NCBI GenBank assembly: GCA_945875195.1
Contig: CAMCJW010000009.1
Location: forward strand, 1-23,573
DNA length: 23,573 nucleotides
Direction of reading: 5' to 3'
DNA from: Chitinophaga pinensis
Lineage (GTDB): Bacteria > Bacteroidota > Bacteroidia > UKL13-3
The position numbers and the translations under genes were made by a program. Shown here in pieces: positions 1-6,852 of this stretch. The notes beneath the pieces were generated by a model. It was not told where the DNA came from and searched no databases. It saw only the letters and a program-made list of their open reading frames with translations. How positions within the stretch are numbered: the stretch's first letter is position 1; each line of letters begins with the position of its first letter.

Positions 1-753
1 GCTGACGGAACCCTTAACCACGAAGCTTCATTTTATGATTTATCCATTACTAAGAATGTGGCCAGTTTATTTATCTCAGTATTTTTCTTGTGTTGGATCA
101 TGCTATCTGTGGCCAATCATTACACCAAGAACAAAGGCAAAGCGCCAAAAGGTCTTGCCAATTTGATTGAAACTTTGATCATTTTTATCAGAGACGAAAT
201 AGCAAAACCATCAATTGGACCTAAATATGCAAAGTTTTTGCCTTACCTACTAACCATATTTTTCTTCATATTTATTAATAACTTATTCGGTTTGATCCCA
301 TTTTTTCCAGGAGGAGCCAACGTAACTGGTAACATTGCTGTTACCATGGTATTGGCTTTGTTTACATTCATTATCACATCAGTAAATGGTAACAAAAGCT
401 ATTGGGGTCATATTTTTATGCCACCAGGCGTTCCTAAAGGTTTATGGGTATTGTTGATTCCAATTGAAATTATTGGTATGTTAAACAAACCAATTGTACT
501 AATGATACGTTTGTTTGCTAATATCACTGCAGGCCACATTATCATTTTAGGATTTTTTAGTTTGATATTCATTTTCGGTGCCATGAACGCTAGTTTGGGC
601 TTAGGAGTTTCAGTTTTATCTGTAGCTTTTACTACCTTTATGAATTTCCTTGAATTGCTTGTTGCCTTCCTTCAAGCTTATGTATTTACCTTGCTTTCTG
701 CCTTGTACTTTGGTTCAGCAGTAGAAGAGCACGCTCACGAAGAACATCATTAA
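1..753 (+). CDS. atpB: ATP synthase F0 subunit a (5' partial)
   Basis: Subunit a of F1Fo ATP synthase, the integral membrane stator that forms the proton half-channels against the c-ring. The frame is open to the left edge of the window: codons 1-57 read ...FYDLSITKN before the GTG at 58, so that GTG is an internal Val and the true start lies upstream. The decisive motif is IRLFANITAGH, whose Arg (codon 508-510) is the essential Arg that faces the c-ring carboxylate (R210 in E. coli). Several hydrophobic helices are visible, for example around nt 238-300, 340-390 and 535-600. The protein ends in a His/Glu-rich tail (EEHAHEEHH). It is followed 33 nt later by atpE. Family assignment is certain; only the N-terminus is missing. 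Confidence 0.96.
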   Translation, partial: ADGTLNHEASFYDLSITKNVASLFISVFFLCWIMLSVANHYTKNKGKAPKGLANLIETLIIFIRDEIAKPSIGPKYAKFLPYLLTIFFFIFINNLFGLIPFFPGGANVTGNIAVTMVLALFTFIITSVNGNKSYWGHIFMPPGVPKGLWVLLIPIEIIGMLNKPIVLMIRLFANITAGHIIILGFFSLIFIFGAMNASLGLGVSVLSVAFTTFMNFLELLVAFLQAYVFTLLSALYFGSAVEEHAHEEHH

Positions 754-786
754 TCAATAAATATAAATCAATTAAACATCACAATT

Positions 787-1044
787 ATGACACTTTTAAA
801 CATCATTCTACAAGCTGCAACTGATCCAGGATTTGCTAAAATGGGTGCCGGTATCGGTGCTGGTTTAGCTGCAATTGGTGCAGGTATGGGTATTGGCCGT
901 ATCGGTGGTAGCGCATTGGAATCAATCGCTCGTCAACCTGAAGTATCTGGCGACATTCGTGCAAACATGATCGTAGCTGCTGCCCTTATCGAAGGTGCTG
1001 CTTTCTTTAGTATCGTGGTTTGTCTTTTGATCGTATTGCTGTAA
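787..1044 (+). CDS. atpE: ATP synthase F0 subunit c
   Basis: Proteolipid c subunit, 85 residues, forming the rotating ring. There are two transmembrane helices (about 15-40 and 58-84) joined by a polar loop with the conserved ARQPE (48-52). Glu69 in ALIEGAAFF is the ion-carrying carboxylate. The residues after it are Gly-Ala rather than Ser-Thr, and helix 1 has Ile36 where sodium-type rings carry Gln, so the ring is predicted to be proton-coupled (inference from Na+-type c-ring ligands). The Gly-rich helix 1 (GAGIGAGLAAIGAGMGIG) is the ring-packing motif. It lies between atpB and atpF and is followed by a perfect 15-bp hairpin at 1056-1092. Confidence 0.97.
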   Translation: MTLLNIILQAATDPGFAKMGAGIGAGLAAIGAGMGIGRIGGSALESIARQPEVSGDIRANMIVAAALIEGAAFFSIVVCLLIVLL

Positions 1045-1055
1045 TCGGAATACAA

Positions 1056-1092
1056 ATTAGAACACAAAGAACATAGCTCTTTGTGTTCTAAT
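1056..1092 (+). other. Perfect 15-bp hairpin between atpE and atpF
   Basis: Left arm 1056-1070 (ATTAGAACACAAAGA) is exactly complementary to right arm 1078-1092, with a 7-nt loop. No T-tract follows, so it is not a typical intrinsic terminator. It lies in the only sizeable gap (91 nt) within the atp operon, directly after the gene for the high-copy c subunit. A role in protecting the 3' end of an atpBE transcript, or in partial attenuation before atpF, is inferred from position only. Confidence 0.6.
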
Positions 1093-1135
1093 AATAGTAT
1101 CACCATTACCCATTATTTATTAAAAACAAAACAGC

Positions 1136-1630
1136 ATGGAATTAGTAAAACCCGGTTTAGGGCTACTTTTTTGGATGACCATTACGTTTAGTATCGTATT
1201 GTTTATCTTATCAAAATTTGCCTGGAAGCCTATCTTAAATTCGATTAGAGAGAGAGAAGAATCAATCAATAATGCATTGAATTCGGCTGAGGAAGCTCGC
1301 GTTCAAATGAGTGCATTAAAAGCTGATAACGAAAAACTCTTGAACCAAGCACGTGCTGAGCGCGATTTGATGCTGAAGGAAGCCAATGATATCAAAGAAA
1401 ATATCATTGCCCAAGCAAAAAAATCAGCCGATGAAGAAGGTCGTAAAATTATTGCCAAAGCCAATGACTCAATTGAATCAGCCAAATTGAAAGCTTTAAA
1501 TGAGTTAAAAACTCAAGTAGCTGTTCTTTCAGTTGATTTAGCAGAAAAGGTGTTGCGTAAGAAAATGGAAGACCGTTCTCAGCAAGAATCTTTCGTAAAC
1601 GAAAATTTAAAATCAATCACTTTAAATTAA
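1136..1630 (+). CDS. atpF: ATP synthase F0 subunit b
   Basis: Peripheral stalk subunit b, 164 residues, the usual length. One N-terminal transmembrane helix (about residues 8-28, LGLLFWMTITFSIVLFILSKF) is followed by the conserved AWKPIL and then a long charged helix (about 35-150) that dimerises and holds subunit delta. The start ATG has no Shine-Dalgarno but an A-rich leader, as for its neighbours. The stop codon is followed after one base by the atpH start, which indicates tight translational coupling. The assignment rests on the TM plus heptad-rich stalk architecture and operon position and is secure. Confidence 0.95.
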   Translation: MELVKPGLGLLFWMTITFSIVLFILSKFAWKPILNSIREREESINNALNSAEEARVQMSALKADNEKLLNQARAERDLMLKEANDIKENIIAQAKKSADEEGRKIIAKANDSIESAKLKALNELKTQVAVLSVDLAEKVLRKKMEDRSQQESFVNENLKSITLN

Positions 1631-1631
1631 C

Positions 1632-2183
1632 ATGTCCGAACAAAGAGTATCCGGCAGGTATGCCAAATCACTGATCGATCTTGCGATTGAGCAAAACTTG
1701 CTCGAGGCGATCAATGCCGATATTTTGGCGTTCAAGGCTGCTATTGAACAAAATCGCGCATTGGAAAGTTTGTTTAGAAATCCTATTGTTAAAGGCGACA
1801 AGAAATTGACCATCTTAAAGCAAATTTTTGGTGCTTCTTTCAATAAACTTACGATATCATTTTTCGAAATTGTTATCGATAAAAAACGCGAATATTATTT
1901 ACTGGATATTGCCAATGCTTTCATTGCGCAGTATAATGTTATCAATAAAATCACAACCGCAAAAGTAAAAACCGCTGTTACTATTAGTGCAGAAGTGATT
2001 GCTGAGGTAAAATCATTTCTTGAAAAACAAACTGGTAAAAAAGTAATCCTAGAAACTACTGTAGATTCTGAAATTATTGGAGGTCTGGTTATACAGATGG
2101 AAGATAAACTTTATGATGCCAGCATTTCTGGAAAGCTTAGGAAAGCAAAACACGAATTATTAAATACTTACATTTCAAAATAA
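1632..2183 (+). CDS. atpH: ATP synthase F1 subunit delta
   Basis: Delta (OSCP-like) subunit, 183 residues, which ties the F1 head to the b stalk. The N-terminal helical domain begins with SGRYAKSLIDLAIEQ, the conserved RYA..L opening, and includes NPIVKGDKK..IL. The C-terminal part contains TVDSEIIGGLVIQMEDKLYDASISGKL, the family signature (about residues 142-170). It starts one base after atpF and ends 9 nt before atpA. Sequence of the family is poorly conserved in general, but the signature and the place between atpF and atpA leave little doubt. Confidence 0.95.
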   Translation: MSEQRVSGRYAKSLIDLAIEQNLLEAINADILAFKAAIEQNRALESLFRNPIVKGDKKLTILKQIFGASFNKLTISFFEIVIDKKREYYLLDIANAFIAQYNVINKITTAKVKTAVTISAEVIAEVKSFLEKQTGKKVILETTVDSEIIGGLVIQMEDKLYDASISGKLRKAKHELLNTYISK

Positions 2184-2192
2184 CGTTTCATT

Positions 2193-3773
2193 ATGGTAGA
2201 AATTAGGCCTGATGAGGTATCAGCAATTATAAGAGAGCAATTAAGCAATTTTAAGTCTGAGACCGAACTTGAAGAAGTGGGAACTGTACTCCAAGTGGGT
2301 GATGGTATCGCACGTATCTACGGATTAACTAAAGTTCAGTCGGGTGAGCTGATTGAATTTGCAAATGGTGTGCAAGGCATCGTTTTGAACCTAGAAGAAG
2401 ACAACGTGGGAGCGGTGTTATTAGGTTCTGCTGAGCAGATTATTGAAGGTGATACAGTAAAACGTACTGGTCGTATCGCTTCTATTAAAGTAGGAGAAGG
2501 ATTGATGGGTCGTGTTATTAACACCTTAGGTAAGCCAATTGATGGTAAAGGTCCAATTGCTGGTGAATTATATGAAATGCCTTTAGAGCGTAAAGCTCCT
2601 GGTGTTATCTATCGCGAACCAGTTAAAGAACCATTGCAAACAGGTATCAAAGCCATTGATGCAATGATTCCTATTGGTCGTGGTCAGCGCGAATTGGTTA
2701 TTGGTGATCGTCAAACTGGTAAAACTGCAGTTTGTATTGATACCATTATCAATCAAAAAGAATTTTATGATGCAGGTAACCCTGTATATTGTATATACGT
2801 AGCTTGCGGTCAGAAAGCTTCTACCGTTGCTCAAGTATTAAAAACTTTAGAAGAACGCGGTGCAATGGCTTATACCGTTATTGTTTCTGCTACTTCTTCA
2901 GATCCTGCTCCAATGCAATTCTTTGCTCCAATGGCAGGTGCAGCAATTGGTGAGTTTATCCGTGATACCGGCCGCCCGGCACTAGTTATCTATGATGATT
3001 TGTCAAAGCAAGCAGTAGCTTACCGTGAGGTTTCATTGTTACTCCGCAGACCACCAGGACGTGAAGCATATCCTGGAGATGTGTTCTATCTTCACAGTCG
3101 CTTACTAGAAAGAGCTGCTAAGATCAACAACACAGATTCAATTGCTCAGCAAATGAATGATCTGCCACCATCAATCAAGCATTTGGTTAAAGGTGGAGGT
3201 TCTTTAACTGCTTTGCCAATTATTGAAACTCAAGCTGGCGACGTTTCTGCATACATTCCAACTAATGTAATTTCTATTACAGATGGTCAGATTTTCCTTG
3301 AGGCAAATTTATTTAACTCTGGTATACGTCCCGCAATTAACGTAGGTATCTCGGTATCTCGTGTGGGTGGTAATGCTCAGATTAAATCTATGAAAAAGGT
3401 TGCTGGTACTTTGAAGTTAGACCAAGCACAATACCGTGAATTGGAAGCTTTTTCAAAGTTTGGTTCAGACCTAGATGCTGTTACTAAATCTGTATTGGCT
3501 AAAGGTGCACGTAACGTAGAAATTTTGAAGCAAGGTCAGTTTTCACCATTGAGAGTAGAAGAACAAACCGCAATTATTTATCTTGGAACCAAAGGTTTAT
3601 TATCAAAAGTACCTGTAAATAAAATTCGTGAGTTTGAAGCTGATTTCCTAAATTTCCTAGAAAACAAACACAAAGCAGTATTGGATACCATTAAAAAAGG
3701 TGGTATTGGTGATGATGTAACTAGCGTTTTAGAAGCTGTTGCCAAAGACCTAACTGCAAAATATAGCGCTTAA
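2193..3773 (+). CDS. atpA: ATP synthase F1 subunit alpha
   Basis: Alpha subunit, 526 residues, carrying the non-catalytic nucleotide sites of the alpha3beta3 head. An N-terminal beta-barrel (about 25-95) precedes the nucleotide-binding domain. The P-loop GDRQTGKT is at 171-178 and the alpha/beta signature PAINVGISVS at 380-389. Arg390 immediately after it is the arginine finger that completes the catalytic site on beta. The segment AQQMNDLPPSIKHLVKGGGSLTALP (318-342) is longer than in E. coli, as is usual for Bacteroidota AtpA. The partner atpD (beta) is not in this window. Confidence 0.98.
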   Translation: MVEIRPDEVSAIIREQLSNFKSETELEEVGTVLQVGDGIARIYGLTKVQSGELIEFANGVQGIVLNLEEDNVGAVLLGSAEQIIEGDTVKRTGRIASIKVGEGLMGRVINTLGKPIDGKGPIAGELYEMPLERKAPGVIYREPVKEPLQTGIKAIDAMIPIGRGQRELVIGDRQTGKTAVCIDTIINQKEFYDAGNPVYCIYVACGQKASTVAQVLKTLEERGAMAYTVIVSATSSDPAPMQFFAPMAGAAIGEFIRDTGRPALVIYDDLSKQAVAYREVSLLLRRPPGREAYPGDVFYLHSRLLERAAKINNTDSIAQQMNDLPPSIKHLVKGGGSLTALPIIETQAGDVSAYIPTNVISITDGQIFLEANLFNSGIRPAINVGISVSRVGGNAQIKSMKKVAGTLKLDQAQYRELEAFSKFGSDLDAVTKSVLAKGARNVEILKQGQFSPLRVEEQTAIIYLGTKGLLSKVPVNKIREFEADFLNFLENKHKAVLDTIKKGGIGDDVTSVLEAVAKDLTAKYSA

Positions 3774-3797
3774 TCAACCGGTAGGGTATATTAAAAA

Positions 3798-4667
3798 ATG
3801 GCTAATTTAAAAGAAGTTCGAATTCGTATTACCTCTGTAGGCTCAACCCAACAGATCACTAAAGCTATGAAGCTGGTGAGTTCAACTAAGTTGAGAAAAG
3901 CTCAGAATGCCATCATTCAAATGAGACCTTATGCTCAAAAATTGAATGGTATTTTGGCTAACCTTTCAGATTCAATGGATGTAGATTCATTGAAAGTGTT
4001 TTTTCACCAACGTCCAGTAAACAATGTTTTACTTGTAGTAATTACATCCGATAGAGGATTGTGCGGTGGTTTCAATGCCAATGTTATTAAGCTAACCAAT
4101 AGTTTGATAAATGGAGAATATGCTGGTAAAAAAGTTACCATCTTGCCTATTGGTAGAAAAGCATTTGAATTTTATGGTAAAACCGACTTAAATTTAATTC
4201 CTGATTTTAAAGATACTTATCATCACTTAAACGCTGAAACAGGCTTTGCAATTGGAGAATACGTTTTGAACCAATTTAAAGCGGGCAAATTTGATAAAGT
4301 GGAAGTTGTATACAACCAATTTAAAAATGCAGCAACCCAAATTTTAGTGAATGAACCTTTCTTACCTATTGTTTCAAAACCTGTGGCAGGCAATACTAGT
4401 AAGAATGATTTTATCTATGAACCAGGTAAAGCGGAAATTTTAGAAACATTGATTCCTAGGATTTTAAAGACACAAATTTTCAAAAGCTTATTAGATTCAT
4501 TCGCTTCAGAACATGGCGCTCGTATGATTGCCATGGATAAAGCAACAGACAATGCTGGTGAATTGATTAAAGCTTTGAAATTAGAATATAACCGTGCTCG
4601 CCAAAGTGCCATTACCACAGAGATTTCAGAAATTGTGGGTGGAGCTGCTGCGTTGAGTGGTTCTTAA
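3798..4667 (+). CDS. atpG: ATP synthase F1 subunit gamma
   Basis: Gamma subunit, 289 residues, the rotating central shaft. The N-terminal helix contains RI.SV.STQQITKAMKLVSSTKLRKAQ (about 8-35) and the C-terminal helix contains RQSAITTEISEIVGGAAAL (near 268-287). These two form the coiled-coil shaft, and the middle (about 75-200, with TSDRGLCGGFN) is the Rossmann-like foot. It is the last atp gene here. A strong intrinsic terminator begins 19 nt after the stop codon. No atpD or atpC follows, so beta and epsilon must be encoded elsewhere. Confidence 0.97.
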   Translation: MANLKEVRIRITSVGSTQQITKAMKLVSSTKLRKAQNAIIQMRPYAQKLNGILANLSDSMDVDSLKVFFHQRPVNNVLLVVITSDRGLCGGFNANVIKLTNSLINGEYAGKKVTILPIGRKAFEFYGKTDLNLIPDFKDTYHHLNAETGFAIGEYVLNQFKAGKFDKVEVVYNQFKNAATQILVNEPFLPIVSKPVAGNTSKNDFIYEPGKAEILETLIPRILKTQIFKSLLDSFASEHGARMIAMDKATDNAGELIKALKLEYNRARQSAITTEISEIVGGAAALSGS

Positions 4668-4686
4668 TCTATAAAACAACCAATTT

Positions 4687-4721
4687 AAATGCCGGTTTGC
4701 AATAGCAAGTCGGCATTTTTT
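4687..4721 (+). terminator. Intrinsic terminator of the atp operon
   Basis: Left arm 4687-4700 pairs with right arm 4705-4718: eight Watson-Crick pairs at the base (AAATGCCG / CGGCATTT), then two G-T wobbles and four more pairs. The loop is AATA, and a six-T run covers 4716-4721. It sits immediately after atpG and overlaps the upstream in-frame ATG of the next gene, which argues that this ATG is not the start. Confidence 0.9.
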
Positions 4722-4754
4722 ATTAAAACAAAATCACTTAAACAAAAAAAAATA

Positions 4755-5192
4755 ATGAGTAAAGCAGAAATTCACACCGCAAAAGGTGTTATGAAAATTG
4801 AATTCTATGATAAGGATGCTCCTAAAACAGTTGCAAATTTTATATCCTTAGCTAAAAAAGGCTTTTATGATGGTGTAACTTTTCACCGCGTGTTACCTGA
4901 TTTTGTCATCCAAGGTGGTGATCCAACTGGCACTGGTGCTGGTGGTCCGGGTTACAAAATTGATTGTGAATTAACAGGTGAAAACCAATACCACGATCGC
5001 GGCGTATTGTCTATGGCGCATGCAGGCAGAAACACCGGTGGCTCACAGTTTTTCATTTGCCATAGCCGCAACAATACTGCACACTTAGACCGCAACCATA
5101 CCTGCTTTGGAAAAGTTGTAGATGGTTTAGATGTGATAGATGATATCCGCCAAGGTGATGTAATGACCAAGGTGGTTGTTACTGAAGAATAG
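4755..5192 (+). CDS. Cyclophilin-type peptidyl-prolyl cis-trans isomerase
   Basis: Cytoplasmic cyclophilin, 145 residues, no signal peptide; catalyses proline cis-trans isomerisation in protein folding. The active-site block FHRVLPDFVIQGGD covers residues 43-56 (catalytic Arg45, Phe50, Gln53) and GGSQFFI covers 95-101. The Trp that contacts cyclosporin in human cyclophilin A is His110 here, as in most bacterial members. The start is placed at ATG 4755. An in-frame ATG at 4689 would add 22 residues (PVCNSKSAFF...) that are not family-like, and it lies inside the atp terminator hairpin. No TAnnTTTG promoter is visible in the 33 nt between terminator and start, so expression may depend on read-through or on a promoter inside atpG. 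Confidence 0.93.
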   Translation: MSKAEIHTAKGVMKIEFYDKDAPKTVANFISLAKKGFYDGVTFHRVLPDFVIQGGDPTGTGAGGPGYKIDCELTGENQYHDRGVLSMAHAGRNTGGSQFFICHSRNNTAHLDRNHTCFGKVVDGLDVIDDIRQGDVMTKVVVTEE

Positions 5193-5199
5193 TTTACTT

Positions 5200-5227
5200 T
5201 TGGCAATTGGCTTTTAGCATTTGGCCA
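5200..5227 (+). repeat. Four-copy heptamer repeat, TTGGCNN
   Basis: Four consecutive 7-mers with exact 7-bp period: TTGGCAA, TTGGCTT, TTAGCAT, TTGGCCA. A degenerate fifth copy (TTTACTT) may precede them at 5193-5199. An eight-T run (5228-5235) follows directly, two bases before the next start codon. A 4-bp stem (TGGC 5201-5204 / GCCA 5224-5227) is possible, but it is too weak to call a terminator with confidence. Confidence 0.6.
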
Positions 5228-5237
5228 TTTTTTTTAT

Positions 5238-6761
5238 ATGTTAAAAATTACCTATATCACCCATTCTTCTATTTTAATAGAAACTGAAGATGCCAAGGTA
5301 ATTTCTGATCCATGGTTTTTTGGACCTGCTTATTTAAACCAGTGGCATGTTTTTCCAAAGCCTGTTGATGTTAGTTATGCTAAAGATATTACGCATGTTA
5401 TCATTACACATGGACATGAGGATCATTGTCATTTCCCAACTCTAAACCAGTTAAATAAAAGAGCTTTGGTATACCTGCCCTATACTTGGTTGCAGGATAC
5501 CAAGGATGCTTTGTTTGGGATTGGTTTTGCTGGTGTGTTTGAAATGGATAGCTATAAAACGGTTTCTATTGGCAAGCACCTTAAGCTAACATTTATTGTA
5601 AATGGCCTAGATTCTATCTTTGTGCTTGAACACAAAGGAAAAGTGTATCTAAATTTAAATGATGCTTTTAATGCTACTCACCTCAATTTCTTAAAGCTAT
5701 TTGCCAAAAAACTAAACACTAAGTGGCCGCAGATAGATTACCTCATGTGTGGTGTTGGCGGGGCAGGATATTTCCCAAATGCTATTCATACTCCTTATAA
5801 AAATGATGAAGAAATTGGCATATTAAGGGAGCAGTTTCTAATGAAATTATTTTGCGAGTTTGTACTTCTCTTTAACCCTAAAATTGCTATTCCATTTTTA
5901 CCAGGATTTGTATTGCTTGAGCCCAACAAACTTTGGATAAATCAAATTAGGCAAGCTAGGAGTTTTATAAATACTTATTTCAAAGAAATAAGCCCAAATA
6001 GCAATGTTGAGTTTTGGCATTTGTATCCAGGTGATTCCATTTATAAGGATGTATGGCAAAAAAAATCTCCTTATTATGAGTTGGTTCAAAACGATGATTG
6101 GGGGAAATTTGCCGAACAACAATATGCGGGTGAAATTTCTAATTGGAATCCTGCCACAATAAATAATACGAATAATAGCATTGAAGATATTTGCTTAGAA
6201 CTAAATGGCCTGTTTGTGAAAAGTTGTAGGGGTATAGCTGTAAAAGAGTTGATGAAATTGAATTTCATTATTACCCTTTCTGATATTCCTGAATCAGCGA
6301 TTCATGTTTTATACATTAATGGGAAATTAGTGGCACAATTGAAACAGGATCAGAACTGTAATCCCAATTTAGTAATACGCACGAACGCTACTAGATTACT
6401 TTATTCTATAACTGAATTATGGGGCGGTGATGTATTTTTTATTGGATATGGAGCCGATATTGATATATTAATCACAGATTGCATAAAGGATAATTTAGAT
6501 ATTCTAAGTTTGAGGGTATTATCTGTTTTTCCTTCTGCTATGCAAAATATTAGAAGGCAACCCTGGAGGGCATTTAGGTATTTTTATCATAATAAAATAC
6601 ATGCAGTATTGGCACTAAAGCAAAAGTTGTTTACAAAGAAAACAGTAAATAAATTGCCATTTAATGAACGTAGCCATTGGATTCAAATCTCAAAGTGTGA
6701 AACTTGTTTGCTTTGCGATTTGCCTTTGCTAACGAACTCCTTTGCTGAAAAGATATTTTAA
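5238..6761 (+). CDS. MBL-fold metallo-hydrolase, CMP-sialate hydroxylase-like
   Basis: 507-residue protein, no signal peptide. The N-terminal half (about 1-265) is a metallo-beta-lactamase fold. It has SDPWFFGPAY at 23-32, the metal motif HGHEDH at 58-63 followed by CHFPTL, and a later block YLMCGVGGAGYFPNAIHTPY. The DPW..GPA, THxHxDHxxxPTL and GG.G.P blocks resemble the hydrolase-fold domain of CMP-N-acetylneuraminate/UDP-MurNAc hydroxylase-like proteins. The Rieske iron-sulfur domain of those enzymes is absent, so hydroxylase activity cannot be claimed. The C-terminal half (about 300-507) is unassigned. Its stretch with VLYINGKLVAQL, NLVIRTNATRLLYSI and FFIGYGADIDI faintly recalls an SCP2-like fold (weak inference), and it ends with CETCLLC. 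Substrate unknown. Confidence 0.75.
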   Translation: MLKITYITHSSILIETEDAKVISDPWFFGPAYLNQWHVFPKPVDVSYAKDITHVIITHGHEDHCHFPTLNQLNKRALVYLPYTWLQDTKDALFGIGFAGVFEMDSYKTVSIGKHLKLTFIVNGLDSIFVLEHKGKVYLNLNDAFNATHLNFLKLFAKKLNTKWPQIDYLMCGVGGAGYFPNAIHTPYKNDEEIGILREQFLMKLFCEFVLLFNPKIAIPFLPGFVLLEPNKLWINQIRQARSFINTYFKEISPNSNVEFWHLYPGDSIYKDVWQKKSPYYELVQNDDWGKFAEQQYAGEISNWNPATINNTNNSIEDICLELNGLFVKSCRGIAVKELMKLNFIITLSDIPESAIHVLYINGKLVAQLKQDQNCNPNLVIRTNATRLLYSITELWGGDVFFIGYGADIDILITDCIKDNLDILSLRVLSVFPSAMQNIRRQPWRAFRYFYHNKIHAVLALKQKLFTKKTVNKLPFNERSHWIQISKCETCLLCDLPLLTNSFAEKIF

Positions 6762-6800
6762 GGTTTGTTGTGCCCCTAATGGTTGGCATGAAATTTCTAA

Positions 6801-6830
6801 TTGAAAGCTGCCATATTTATTAGATATTTG
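6801..6830 (+). promoter_or_regulatory. Candidate serS promoter
   Basis: TTG at 6801-6803, 19-nt spacer, then GATATTTG at 6823-6830. This is one mismatch from the Bacteroidota -7 box TAnnTTTG. The predicted start site leaves a short leader before the serS ATG at 6853. Pattern match only. Confidence 0.4.
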
Positions 6831-6852
6831 CGCTAAACAAGACTTAGATACT

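Noticed and set aside
2583..2834. Minus-strand open frames inside atpA, atpG, serS and ileS
   Set aside because: All are short, lie wholly within well-conserved genes and show no protein features of their own.
4689..4754. Upstream in-frame ATG that would extend the cyclophilin by 22 residues
   Set aside because: The start codon and extension lie within the atp terminator hairpin and T-run, and the added residues are not cyclophilin-like. ATG 4755 gives the normal family N-terminus.
5201..5235. Possible intrinsic terminator after the cyclophilin gene (TGGC...GCCA then T8)
   Set aside because: A stem of 4 bp with a 19-nt loop is too weak; the heptamer repeat explains the sequence better.
5618..5637. 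Inverted repeat CTTTGTG / CACAAAG inside the MBL-fold gene, like the intergenic 10-mer
   Set aside because: Only 7 bp per arm and within conserved-looking coding sequence (IFVLEHKGK), so chance is enough to explain it.
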